DNA from: Terebella lapidaria | Taxonomy: Eukaryota; Annelida; Polychaeta; Terebellida; Terebellidae | Reading direction: 5' to 3' | DNA length: 64,000 nt | NCBI GenBank assembly: GCA_949152475.1 | Contig: OX424567.1 | Coordinates: 21,353,402-21,417,401, forward strand | Part shown: in pieces, positions 48,901 to 60,689 of the stretch | How the letters are laid out: each line of letters starts with the position of its first letter | How positions within the stretch are numbered: the first letter of the stretch is position 1 | Notes under the pieces: model-generated | What the model saw: only the letters and a program-made list of their open reading frames with translations | Database searches by the model: none | Told to the model about the DNA's origin: nothing | Translations under genes and position numbers: made by a program

Positions 48901-51900
48901 AATAGTTATTGGTGTATCAGTACTGTAGTACCTCAGTACTAGAGCAGTTGTCATCATTTTCTTAAGTTGTTCAAATGCATCTCAGTGCACTTCATCAAAA
49001 TGCCACTTGAAGTCTCCCTGGCTTTCTTTGATGAGTTCACGCAGCGGCTCTGTCACTGCAGAAAGGTACATAGCTCACTAATGTGCTCATAGCGCACCTT
49101 AAACAGAAAGGTTGGGTAGAAACTTGCATGTGTATGTGACCATACCCAGGAAGTATATGTAGGTTCGCAATACTTTTTCGGCTCGGGCATTTCAACAACA
49201 GCTTTCACTTTACTCGGGTCGATTTTCACTCCATGTTGAGTGAGTATATGTCCAACATACTCAACACTGTGTGAGCACAGTTTCGTTTTCCTTGGGCCGA
49301 ACTTGGCCCAAGTATCATACACTGCGCCTTAATACTACTCGTCCACTAAATGAATGCCATTTAATCCGTCTGTCACCTTTTTAACCCTCATTGAATATAG
49401 AGGAAGGCGCAGTGTATGATACTTGGGCCTTGAACTTAAGGTTTATTTGCCTGGATTTCTTCAATACAGCTTCGAATCGCTCATTGTGCAGTTGTAGTGT
49501 TGGGGCATGTATCAGAATATTATCCATTATGATTTCAACTCCTTCGAGTTCACAGAACAGCTCACTCATTGCTCTCTGGTACAATTCAGGGGCTGTAGAT
49601 ATGCCCATGGGTAATCTGTTGTATTTGTAACGACCGATTGGCGTGTTGAACGTCGTCATCATGCTTGATTCTTGTAAGTAGCCCATATTCGCATCTAAGC
49701 ATGTGAAATATTTCAACTTATCAGTGCGTGTGATGACATCATCCAGTGTAGTAATTGGGTGATACTCTCTCTGGAGCGCTTTTGGATCAATAGTGATTCT
49801 GACATCGACGTCTGGCGTCACGTTCTTCTTGTGGACGACGTGCAGAGCACTGCACAATGGCGTCGGTGTCCCAAACGGTATCTTCTCAATGATGTTCAGC
49901 TGCTCGTGCTCTGCTAACTTCTTCTTTGTGCCTTCTCTCAGTGCTGCTGGGATAGGTCTGGGAGGGTTGTCCACAGGGATAGCACTAGGGTCACACTTTA
50001 GTTTATATTCACCAGGCACTTTACCAAAACCTTGGAATACATCAGCATATGATTCCTTTATTTTCAGTGCACCCTCATATTGACACTTGTATTTGCCATC
50101 ATGATTCACATTTTCATGCACATTATGATTTGATTTCACACCCTGTACCTGTGATAAATTATCTTCTCTCTTGACAAGTTGCAGTCTCAAACTGTCATGC
50201 AGACCAATTACATTGGGTACATTATGATCAAGTTCACAGGTACTCATGTCATAACGGCCTCGGTGGAGTACAGGCAGGATCACTTGACCACTAGATTTTG
50301 TTTGAGAACCTTTGAAATCATACAACACAGTATTGTTTCATGTCACATCAGGCTTAACAGATAATTTGTCATACTCTTTCTTTGATATCACTGACGTATC
50401 AGCACCAGAATCAATCTTGAATGATATCAGCTCATGTGCTTGTGTTTGAAATTGTACATCCCAAGATGAAGCATTGTTCTTGCTTCCCTCGATATTCATT
50501 CATATGTAAGCTTCTTGTCCATGATTTACATCACAATGATCACTTTCTGTATCATACTGTGCATACTATGTACTCGTATTATCAAAATACACATCATCTG
50601 AACATACATTGTCACGTGATTGAACAAAATTCACATTTTTCTTTCTGCATACACGAGCATAATGATTCATACCATGACAATAACCACATTCTTTGCCAAA
50701 AGCAGGACAAATAAATATAGTCATGATAGAATCCACAGGAACCACATGATCCAGCATTCTGCTGTCGACCTCGAGCTGGCCTGCTGTCACCCCGTCCTTG
50801 ACCTTGAGGCTGGGATGTCCGGAATCCTCTTCTTTGGTAGTAGCCTCGGTTGCTTCCAAATGGCTGACCGTTGCCATAGGAACTCCTGTGACTGTTTGAT
50901 GAAGGCTGTCCATCACCACAGAAACCTCCACGACTGTTCCCTCGGGGCTGACTGTTCCCACGGTAACCTCGGCTTCCTTGATGCTGTCCGCGGCCACGAC
51001 TACGTCCACGACGGTAAAGTGTGTGTACTTCTGAATTATCAGTCTTATTTTCACCAAATAACAGCTTCGTTTCTTGCTGTTGCTGGAACAGCTGGCACTT
51101 TTTGATTACATCAGCTAGTGATAAGTCCTCGTTCCAGAGTTTACGACGGAGAGCCAAGTTCCGCACTCCGTTGCTTATTTGAACACACAGGTGATCGTCG
51201 AGCTGGTCACCATGAGCACAGTCATTGGCGAGGTCTCGTAGTGCTGTCATGTGTTGTGTAACTGTCTCATTGGGGGCTTTGTTTTCGGATTTGGATTTTT
51301 GTGATGTAACATTTCTTGAGTTTTATTGGCTCAAACTGCGTGTGGAATGTTTTTAGCACTGTATCGAAATTATTCTTGTCGGCATCATTCAAACCTGCGT
51401 TGTTGAACACTCGCTGATATTCACACTCATACTGTACAGTAGTATAACGCCACTTTGTGCGTACCGTCCGCACCACTTTTCCCGGCCGCAGCAGTAAAGT
51501 AAGTTCGGAACTCGTCCTTGAAATCATTCCACGACTGCGCTAGATTGTCTGTGGGTTTGAACACCGGTGGCTTTATGAACTCCATTCTTTCTTCTGTCTT
51601 CTTGATGTGTCGATTCACTCTGACACCATGTTTCGTATACTTTATATTTCAGATTCTGTCTTGCAGAATAAACAGGAACTGCGGAAGACGCCATGCGGTT
51701 TTTACTCATTCATTCATTATTCACGGAACGTAGATAATTAAGGAACACAAGAGATATTTATTGGACTGTGGATTTTCAGTACCGGTACATAACACTGTCA
51801 AAATTCTGAATGGAACTCCTTCTCTCGTCTGCTTGTGCCTTGTGGGCATGTGAACCACAATTTTCACGTCACAGAGATCGTTGAGAAGGCAAGGTAGGGC

Positions 51901-52720
51901 ATATTCACCATATAGTTTAGGTGATTTCCCGATCATATTTTCTTTCTACCCACTGAAAGATCTTCAGAAATAAATTTCAAGATCACACTGGAACATACAA
52001 GTTGTGGAATGTTTGGCTTTAATGTACTTCATCCTGATTAGACTATGTAAGCTGAACTTCAATAACGTGGATTATGCTTACCGTGGAATCTTAGTCTAGG
52101 AGGATGTCCCGGAGGATGAAATCTTTCCAACGGGCGACCTGCAAACATATTAACCACTCAATTTACAACCCCCACACAGAATTAGGCGTAGGCTGAGTTC
52201 CTGTGAAAAATATCGAAGTACGTCATCCATATAGATGAAGGCTATCAGCCATCTTTCTACAACCTGTAGGGGAATGTAGGCTGCTGTTAGGCCTAACCCC
52301 GATGGTATGCGCTCGTGAGGCTGAGAGAGGCAACGAATCCTCCGCACTCCCCGCTGCTAGACTGAGTCCCTCGCTGTAGGTGAACGACGCTGAAGCGTGG
52401 CGCGGTGACATGGACAGCTCGTCCGTTGTCGTGCTTGAGCGTGCGCGACTGCGCTCACTCCCTGTACCCGAGGACTGGCGCCGACGAGGGCCTGCAACAA
52501 CGTATAGGATTACTCATCCAATAATGGCAACCAAAGGATTGATCTGCCAGATCGATTGTTGAACCAATGCATGGATCACCAATCATGCAGGGAATCACTT
52601 GACCATGTACTTATTATTAAGGAGATCAAATGTTATCGATTGATCATTTATTCACTTACCGAGCTGTTCGCTATCGACTGGTCTCCTTGTCTCATTGGCG
52701 GGCGGCTGCTGTTGTTGTTG

Positions 52721-52759
<39 letters not shown>

Positions 52760-55700
52760 TTGCAGCCTCTTGTGTATATTCTCAAGCACTGTACGCAGCT
52801 GGACCCTCTGTCCGATGTTGGGCAATCCCAGCATGTCGACATCTGCGGGTTTGAGAGCCTCCAGCTGTCGACGGGAGGTGAACCCATTCTCGCGCAGGTT
52901 AGCGGCTATCACCTCGGACAGCTCATGCTCCGTGCACCAGGCGGTCAGGAAGTCCCGCTTGCGCCGGTCAGGAGTTGGTTCTCGACTGGATACCCTCCGA
53001 TACTCGGTACCACCGTTGAGCAGATGTGACGTACTGTGCGCACTGACGCGTGTGGTATCACTTGCTTCGCTTTGTTGGGAGAGGAGTCCTGTTTGGGGGG
53101 GGGGGGGGGGTCAATGCATACCAATCGAATGAAAATGAAATTGAAACCACGACCGACACGAAAAGTACGTTGGATCAGGCATGGCGGGACGTTAAGTCTA
53201 CTCACGGGACATTTTAGGCGGTGCGTTGCGACGTTTCCTGGCAAGGCGGAGACGCCGCTGGATGAGGAGGGCCACGCACACGACGATCACGGCTGTGATG
53301 AGGGAGAAGACCCAAGCCACCGCCACCGTGGGCCAGTTGATCTTACCTAGGGGGTGATCCATTTATTTAGAATAAAGCGCGAATAAAAGTACTGTGCATG
53401 GCCTGGACTTACCAAGAAAAAGAAATTACAAGGAAGTCGTCATGACATAGTGCTCAGCTACATCAACTATCATAGACTACACCAGGTATTAAAACGTATT
53501 TATGTTCGCGTTCCTATTGTTTGCGTTTTGATGTGCTTGAATTCCCTCTATTGTTCGTGATTCATAAATTCACCCAATGTATGACGTAATGCTTTTGCCC
53601 GGTACTTTTTATACCCAGATAATTGTTGATGTTAATAAAAGGCTATATATATACCTAGGTGTGTGATACACCGCCATCATTAAATATCTTCCAAAGAGTG
53701 TGTTTAAATTTAAAACGGTACACATGTAGGACCTAACAGATTCAATGAGGCCAGGAGTAGAGATTTTGATGCTATTTGAAAATGTACTTCGAAAACCTAA
53801 CTATGATCAGGATGATTCTCGATAAAAATTGAATCGGCCTATATAGGTCTGGTGTTGAATATATGCCCTGCAATAAATATGTTCTTTACGAACACGTTTT
53901 ATGTCATACAGAAATTATATCATTTAGATGTACCATGACCTTTGATGGGAAGTTTGGTTGGACTTCGGTTCATAAGTTTCTATTCTTTTTGAACAGTTTT
54001 TTAATTGTCACCTTCACAATCTCAAGAAGTCAAGAAAATACCGATATCAATCTAAACTCTGCCCAGCAACCCTATTATATCATACATGAACAAGACATGT
54101 AATAAACTCAAATACAATTCATGTTCAATTTGGAAATTACGTTTGATTGCGAATAAATCATTGACTGGACTGTTTTTCACACCAAGAATAGCCTTTTTTA
54201 CTTGGACATTGTCCCCGCCCCCTCCAAAATAGGTATACAATGTAGAAAAATCACTTCGTTTTATGTAATCTGTATTTTATTCGCCACAAAACGATATAAT
54301 GCTCGACATGCAGGTCAAAAACTCTTACTGAAATACAAGTAGACTGACTAGACTCCTGAGTAAAAAAATATACTTCTCAAATGAAGATGTTTACAAAGAA
54401 AAAGAAACCGATGATGCTTTGGCCCACAGCGTTTCTCGATCGCGCGATATTATTTCCATATCACTAACTGATATGAGCCTATGATGTGCATGGTACGTGA
54501 TCTCTACTGTATTGATAAGGCAAGACTGACGTTCATAAGACCATGATCTATACCCCCTTCACGTGAGGTTCTCAGATATGACAGACAAGGTGAAGAACTG
54601 AGATCAAGAGTTTTTACGTGCGTGCAAAAGCGTGTTGATTAATGATTAAGATGAAGTGCGTTAATAAGTAAAATATAATAATAAAAATGAAATTATATGG
54701 GCCAGTTATGTCGAACCACTGAGTCAGAATTCAACAGAAATTTGTTAAAATCATCAGCAAGTGACATACGTATATTGAACATGTACATATCAGTACTCAT
54801 GTCGTTGTATAATATATTTATAGTGTACACCGCACTTGATCTTGTGTATGGAATCTGTGTGTTACAACATATGTCAAATAATGATAATTTGAATATTGAT
54901 ATTAATATATATATATCAGCAATCGATATGTTATTAAGGAGAAAAGGTCTAGGTGTCAGTATGGTTATGATATTATGATAAAAGAACTTACCGTCATCTG
55001 CAGCGCTGACGGTCGGAAAACAGCAGCCTGCAAAAATATATACATGTATTTGTTGTTACAAAACGGTTCATGGTATGTAAGTAAAAGTTCACATTTTGTA
55101 GTTCAGTTGGGAAGAGTCACCAGGCGAATCAGTGAAAATCTATTCAATATTTCGATTTTTGAACATCAATCATATTACTGAAAATGATAACATCATGCAG
55201 AATATGTTCCAGTCAGAGCTATGTTTAGAATTCTTTGCTGATTTCATGACATATCCGAAAATATCATTTTAATAGCTAGTTCCCAGATATATACCAGTAC
55301 ACATATGTATACTGTAGACAAGGCCCATTCATCAAACTCGGATGTAAACAGAGCAAAAAAATGCAATTTAAAATAGCAACATCGATCATCATTGTTATAA
55401 AAATATATAAATATTAATGGGAGCGTGGGTACTTTGTACATTTTACATGTTGGATGGCAAGTTATAAACTATTGTTTTTTTTTCTCAGTTTTATGATATT
55501 TTTATTATGTAGAATAATCCTGATGGTGTACATTGTGGTCATAAAGGCAATATCACGATTATGATCTCAAACAGTCGTTAGAGTATGGGGGCATACGTTT
55601 CTTGCTCTCAAGATAACATACTGCTTCAAACATATTTATGTTCGATGTTTTCCTTATTTCGTGGAAATCATATAAAACTTAATGTTTATTAATAATGTTT

Positions 55701-58227
55701 TAGTTTGAGAGGAAGTCATCTCAATAGCTTCAAAGTGTTTCAATTATCCAGTATGAAACCTGAGCCTATTTTTCCATACAAGCATTTGTATGGGAAAACC
55801 CATTTAGAAAGCCCCAAGCTGACCAGCACCAAACGATTCAATGGAAAGTGAAATGAAAGTCAGATATATAAATTAGTCTCGATTAGATTCCCGAGTGATT
55901 CACAGAATCTTATCAATATGAGTGTAGCCAGCACAAATACGATTCTGCTAATAATACGTGTGTATATTTTGGAAAAATACTAATTCGGGTTGTGAATGGG
56001 TACTTTAGTGTGTACTTGTCGTTCACTTTTTTTCTCGGGATTGGTTTTGCAACTTCAAATTGATTCGGTGTTGGGCTGTGTTCTAAGTCACCTTATTGCA
56101 CATCAACGTCGTTGTATTTAACTCTATACTTTAAACAGTATACATGTACACTGATTTAGACTCCAATAAGACTTTAATATGAACCTTATGATGTACAGTG
56201 GGAACAATCATATTCCACACACCACATGTTTGCTTGAAAATTGTTAATCACTGCAGGTTTTCTATTGGCGTCATTAAAATCTGAGCTTGTTGCTCAATAT
56301 GTAAATATGTAAACCTACATTGCACAATTTTACGCATGCGGGTGCCACAACAGTGACTAACGGCAACATAATTTCTGTTTGTCGTTCCTACTAACCATGA
56401 CGAGGACGTATTGCAGCAATTGAAGAGCCCCAAACTCCAAATTATTCAGTGTACAGTAATTAACATCGATGACACTTTAGGGCAGATCTCTATACATTTA
56501 AGTTTCTGATCTTATTTAATTAAGTAAAAAATCTCGCAATTATGAAGTGACATCACATGTCTGTGTTCACGATGAGAAATGAATGAGCAGATCTATACAT
56601 TAGGTTGATTTGTGAGTGGTTCACGGAATCTTATCAATATGAGGGTACCGAGTACAAATACGATTTATTTTTCTCATGATACGTGTGTGTATTTGTGACA
56701 GACCATCTTTCGGGTTAAGAATCGGTACTTACTAGTATGTACTTGTTATGCAATTTTTTCTTGGGATAAGTCTTGAAACTCTAAGTCTGTTTTAATCGGT
56801 GTTGGGGCGTTCTATGTTATTCTTAAAGAGTGTATACCCATATTACACCCTCTGCTAATTCCATCAGGTGAACATTGGGAACAATCACATTCCCCAAATT
56901 GTCTGTTCCTAGTGACGTCAAATGAGGCTTCAGATACCAATGATTGGTTGGGATTTTTTTATCACTTCAGGTTTTTTTATTGTCGTCCTCAAAATCTTTA
57001 ATTGTTGTTGATCAATTTAACCTACATGGCACGATTTTTACGCAAGTGCAAACAAAACTGTTATAACTTCTACATAATTTCTACTAACCATCAGTAATTA
57101 CGAGAACATTTTACATTTAAGGAAATTCTAGATCAACATTTGATCAAATTCACCAAGTTGTGACCTAGTTTAGCCTGAAATTTCAACACTCAATATATGT
57201 AGATACAAACACATCCGTTTACCAAATAAGAAACCCTGCTATCAAGCATATCAAACATGTAACTCATTTCACTATACAGGGGTAATGTTAATTATGATAG
57301 GGGCACAACATATTGAGAGATATAATCAGTTGATACCAAGATGTGTAGAAGCATACACAATGGCTGTTCTTAGAGATCAGGGAAATGACGATGTTGAGTT
57401 TGTGATACTAAAACCGAAATAGTGAAAAAGTCAAATGCTTTGTCTGTTAGACATATGGATACATGAAAGTGATGTGGTTAGGTTAACTATAGCATCTTGT
57501 CCCAAATCGACGTTGACAACGTCTGCCCGAGTGAGGAAAAGTAGTACATGATAGACTATATTCATGTGTATATAGTTGGGTCATAGGCCTAAGGGTCCTG
57601 TACTCTACAAGCAAAGAATTTCCGAAATATAACATAACATTATAGGATCAGTCGTTTCTAGGACTGGTATAAAAACAACTACAAGTATTCCTGTCACTTT
57701 CCTTGTTTATGGGAAAGAAAACGAAAGTGGACAATCCAAAGGGCATGTCATGTAGGTCATGTTAACATATGTGTTGAGATGTTATTTTGAGACAAACCCG
57801 CAGTATGTAACACGTTCTCATGCTTTTTGGTTCATACGAAATGATCACCATATGAATGTAAATCCAGAAGTGATAAAATTAATAAAACATTAAAACTAAT
57901 TCAGGTACGTTGCCAAAAGTTTTTTTTAATCCTAAGTTGTGTTCATCAATGGGTCTATGCTACACTTTGTGCTTTGAAAATGAACTGTTTCGAAGAGAAC
58001 ATCTGTCATCGAATTCAGTAAAATCTACAATGCTTCTGCGTTCGCATGCATACTCGTGCACATGGTGTGCATGATGACCAATGTAATGGCTTGGTATGAG
58101 TAATCAATCGATCGATAGCTATTAAATAATACATTTGCGGACAGACATTGATGGTTTACTTACATACTGCCCAGAATATAGCCCAGACATGCAATCGAAT
58201 GTGGCCGACTCTCGCTACCAAAGCCAT
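45902..58227 (-). CDS. Single-pass membrane protein with SAM and C-terminal Death domains, 8 exons, 426 aa
   Basis: Putative membrane adaptor/receptor in Death-domain signalling. Exons (minus): 58227-58164, 55027-54992, 53346-53206, 53088-52660, 52491-52264, 52138-52082, 46648-46455, 46033-45902; total 427 codons, all junction phases match (mostly phase 1). Signal-peptide-like start (hydrophobic HVWAIFWAVCCCFPTVSA, cleavage plausible before ADD), a linker of only about six to nine residues, TM helix about 40-62 (VAWVFSLITAVIVVCVALLI), basic stop QRRLRLARKRR, SAM-like domain about 125-190 (FLTAWCTEHELSEVI, LRENGFTSRRQLEAL, LGLPNIGQRVQL), polyGln, Ser/Arg-rich linker, Death domain about 320-400 (LSNQLGAEWRHVAANLGIS, QICDMLRLWRDQ), C-terminus RFNSVV. 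The second exon is a 36-nt microexon. Donor of exon 52491-52264 (ACAG|GTTGTA) is weak; reading through it gives a stop at 52223 and a protein without the Death domain. An LTR retrotransposon occupies the intron before the Death exon. I know no named orthologue with this order. Confidence 0.8.
46673..46838 (-). repeat. 3' LTR
   Basis: 166 bp, starts TGTTTGGTATAC on the + strand and ends GTACATAACA; near-identical to 51629-51794. It is short for a gypsy element. Confidence 0.93.
46839..46850 (-). other. Polypurine tract of the LTR element
   Basis: TAAAGAGGGAGA on the minus strand, immediately before the 3' LTR; it primes plus-strand DNA synthesis in this class. Confidence 0.8.
47330..50460 (-). 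pseudogene. Broken pol of the LTR element (protease, RT, RNase H, integrase)
   Basis: On the minus strand: protease box DSGADTSVIS (about 50393-50420); RT pieces from 50328 down to 49440 (VPGEYKLKCDPSAIPV, IPFGTPTPLCSALHVVHKK, RYKYNRLPMGISTAPE) with the catalytic pair changed to MDN (49511-49535) and a deletion before TTFNTPIG; the RT end after a MITE (KTKLCSHSVEYVGHIL); RNase H (CDASQSGLGCVLFQ; YAQIEKELLAIVFAF) split by an insertion of about 170 bp near 48620-48790; integrase (HESHLGIVKCKQFARDLVYW, QTNGLAEKAVGIAKRLLEK) with one zinc-finger Cys lost and the second catalytic Asp replaced (TSYNGPPF). Multiple stops and frameshifts. Not functional. Confidence 0.88.
49305..49429. mobile_element. 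125-bp MITE inserted in the RT of the LTR element
   Basis: Perfect 26-bp terminal inverted repeats (49305-49330 and 49404-49429; inner end ACTGCGCCTT). The flanks share GAACTT (49299-49304 and 49432-49437); an 8-bp duplication with two mismatches is also possible. Removing the insert plus one flank restores an uninterrupted RT phrase at that point, so the insertion boundaries are well fixed. Too short to code. Confidence 0.88.
50560..51600 (-). pseudogene. Broken gag of the LTR element
   Basis: Frameshifted pieces from 51600 down: FIKPPVFKPTDNLAQSWNDF, an internal capsid-like part (VRNLALRRKLWNEDLSLADV), an Arg/Gly/Gln-rich region, and a CCHC zinc knuckle CGYCHGMNHYARVC (about 50655-50700). 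No single frame spans it. Confidence 0.85.
51611..51628 (-). other. tRNA primer-binding site of the LTR element
   Basis: TGGTGTCAGAGTGAATCG begins directly at the inner edge of the 5' LTR. The TGGTGTCAG start resembles the tRNA-Leu-type sites of many gypsy elements; the match is by eye. Confidence 0.7.
51629..51794 (-). repeat. 5' LTR
   Basis: 166 bp, ends GTACATAACA next to the target duplication CTGTC at 51795-51799. Near-identical to 46673-46838. Confidence 0.93.
52705..52765 (-). repeat. CAG/CAA trinucleotide repeat coding for polyglutamine
   Basis: On the minus strand a mixed CAG and CAA tract in the SAM exon, immediately after the SAM domain, giving about 18 Gln plus a preceding QQE. 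Likely length-polymorphic. Confidence 0.9.
53095..53110 (-). repeat. Homopolymeric C16 polypyrimidine tract at a 3' splice site
   Basis: On the gene's strand a run of 16 C directly precedes AAACAG|GA, the acceptor of the SAM exon (53088). It acts as the pyrimidine tract and is mutable in length. Confidence 0.75.
55860..57130. repeat. Diverged tandem duplication of about 0.57 kb
   Basis: 55870-56450 and 56605-57130 run parallel (shared AATCTTATCAATATGAG, ACAAATACGATT, ATACGTGTGTGTATTT, TCGGTGTTGGG, AACCTACATGGCAC-like). Offset about 730 bp, perhaps 70-75 % identity by eye. It lies in the long intron between exons 1 and 2 of the SAM-Death gene. No ORF. Confidence 0.75.
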
Positions 58228-58543
58228 GGTTTGCTCGGCTAAGCTGGATATAGCCCGGTAGATATTGAATCAGTCACATTGTAATGCCTCTATATCGTCC
58301 TAGGCGTTCACGCCCGGCTGCGCAATTATTACAGCGTCTCCGAGTATCCATATTTACATCGTTTTAGCTTTAAATATCTTCACGGTAGTCCCACAAAATA
58401 GAAATAAAGTCTGTTCACGTGTACATGAGGTGAAGTTGATGGCCGACAATATACAAGTACCACCGCTACACAACACAACACACCTAGGCTAAGCTGTCAT
58501 CTGTCTGCAGGCAGGTATGTCATATAAGGCAAGGTCACGGGCG

Positions 58544-58593
58544 TGACGTCACGGGGACACCCTCCTCCCCCTCTCCAGTCACGGGGAATTCCC
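58544..58593 (-). promoter_or_regulatory. CRE-like and kappaB-like sites upstream of the SAM-Death gene
   Basis: TGACGTCA at 58544-58551 and the palindromic GGGAATTCCC at 58584-58593, 320-370 bp before the start codon at 58227. Both are palindromic, so strand is arbitrary. GGGAATTCCC fits the NF-kappaB/Rel consensus. Functional role is inference. Confidence 0.4.
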
Positions 58594-58599
58594 TTAGTC

Positions 58600-60430
58600 A
58601 TCACCTGCCTGGTGACAAAAAATCAATAGATCTTTACAAACTGCTCGCTTGAGGGCTCACTTTGGCCTACAAACATTTAACTTATTGAACTCTTCAGTTG
58701 AGAGCGTGAATGAAAGATTGAATGAATGGTGTTTAGGTCGATTTTGCGCACTGCATGAGCCGTGAAAAAGAACTATTCAACTACCACAAAATACTAGTAA
58801 TGCAGAACGATACAGTTTATGCAAGAAAAAATTTGCCTTGACTTCATATCAGCAAACTAGCAGAACAATAAATTCATTCATGGAAATACAAAAAGAGGGA
58901 AAATATAGTATGATGTAGATCATGAAACACAACTGAACACTACCGTATCTACGAGTATGTACCATTTATCTATGACAAGTCTCAACCCCATAAAAAATAT
59001 TGGTTAACATGACATACTGAAACAATAAAAAAAAATATTCGCAATTGGTCATTTGTATAATATAAAAGGACAACATAAGTACGTAGACTCGACTACATCA
59101 TATGCCTACATTATGTCTGTCATTGATGACGCCAGTGTTGCGCCAAATGTGATGGCCGTGCATTGTTTTCATTCCAGGAGTTGTTCACTATGTATATCTT
59201 CTATTGACTTCATCGAGATTTTATGATAATACATAAAGACGCATTTTATTCTACTACACACAAAATTTTACTCCATATGTGCGTGAAATTAAAGGTTTAT
59301 GCATAGCTGCAACCACTACAAGGAGCTGGGTCTTTGCTGCAGCGATTTTGTGGCACCTGTGTGTGCCAATATCCATCATACCAGTTCGCATGATGATGTT
59401 TACTGATCACATGGGGGTCAGAACAGACTTGGGCGTCCGGACCCACATGTCACCAAAGGTGTGCTTAATGACAAAAAAAACAATCAATGAACAAGTAGTA
59501 CATGAATGGTTTGAGATCCGGGTTGAAGATGGGAAGTAACTGAAGAATCTACAGCATTTGAGCATCGGAGATGGCCAAATTTGACGTTTGCCATGGTATG
59601 AACCAGGAAAACGCCAATGAAAACTGATTCTATGAACCTTTTTCAAAATGAAATTGCTAGATATGATGACCCCGTCGAATAGAGTCCATCCGAGCTGTGA
59701 GGATATGTCCATGATAGGTCAACGAATATTATACAATTTCGGACTCGAAGTGTTTACATACAATTCCTAGGTTCACCACTGATATGATCGACTCGACCAA
59801 TGGTCAATGCAGGAAAACCAGGCTCGATAACCATTCTATCATTGTCTAAATCAGTGATCCACCAGACTAGAAATCCATTATGCTAGATATAGGTTATCGG
59901 AAAATAACTTTATAATCTCACCATATCATAATGCGAACAAAATTTCGGTATCCTCACCTGTCTGGGTATCGTTTTGTATTCATAGTCTAGATCTACTTGG
60001 AAAATTGATGGTCTAGGTTAGACTTGTACAGCCATGGGCATTCAGATACATCATTGGCACTTTTGTGCATTCTGGAATCTGAATCCGTAATTCATTGTTT
60101 TCACCATTTTGTTACCTGTGACCATTGAACCTGGTCGTCACAAACATATTTTTTGGTGGAACATATGGCGTTTGTACTTCTACTACATTTGAGGTTCCGA
60201 AATAGCATTTCCGCAGTTTGTCGAAGTCTGGTGTATATTCAGCAAAGTCCACTAAAAAATGTATCGTGTAATAAAGTATTTAGCATTTACGGTAAAATGT
60301 TATTATATAAAGAGCATGTGAGCATTCAGAGTGAAAAACAAATCATAAAAGACCGAATATAACTTTGTGTCGAAAGGCAATGGCTGTACGAAGTTGAAGT
60401 AAAAACGACTTCATGAAGACTTACTCATAT
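58600..60430. other. Gene-free stretch
   Basis: AT-rich DNA with only short unsupported frames. Nothing recognised. Confidence 0.4.
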
Positions 60431-60689
60431 CCTCTGTGGCCGAGTGGATTGGACTGGTGGCTCTTGAAGCAACGAAGCTCAGAGGCGGTAGGTGACGCGT
60501 GTTCGATCCCCGTCACCGGCACAAAGTAGGTGGAGTTTTCATCCTGGCATTGCAAAGGTTTCTCAGTTCGAATGTGCTTTCCAAATTCAAAAATGTCACT
60601 CGACGGGGGATGGGGAGGACAGGCAGAATTGCCTATCATCATGGACCGTCGTTAAACAAATCTGATTATTATTATTATTATTATTATTC
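60431..60689 (+). mobile_element. tRNA-derived SINE
   Basis: RNA polymerase III promoter boxes are present: box A TGGCCGAGTGG (60437-60447) and box B GTTCGATCC (60501-60509), with a long spacing and variable-arm-like region as in tRNA-Leu/Ser. A non-tRNA body follows and ends CGTTAAACAAAT before an (ATT)n tail (60665-60689). The acceptor stem does not pair well, so it is a SINE rather than a tRNA gene. Confidence 0.85.

Larger units (their letters stand above)
46673..51794 (-). mobile_element. LTR retrotransposon (Ty3/gypsy type), degenerate, minus strand
   Basis: 5,122 bp with two 166-bp LTRs (TG...CA), flanked by a perfect 5-bp target duplication CTGTC (46668-46672 and 51795-51799). The primer-binding site directly follows the 5' LTR (51611-51628) and a polypurine tract precedes the 3' LTR (46839-46850). 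gag, protease, RT, RNase H and integrase remains occur in the gypsy order, all broken. The LTR copies differ at only a modest number of sites, so the insertion is not very ancient, yet the coding region is heavily damaged. It may have been copied in trans as an already defective element. It lies in the intron before the Death-domain exon, same strand as the gene. Confidence 0.93.

Noticed and set aside
52695..53132. Plus-strand frame with a run of Cys codons
   Set aside because: Antisense shadow of the CAG/CAA polyglutamine tract in the SAM exon.
60431..60520. tRNA-Leu/Ser-like gene
   Set aside because: Boxes A and B are present but the acceptor stem does not pair and a SINE body with an (ATT)n tail follows.
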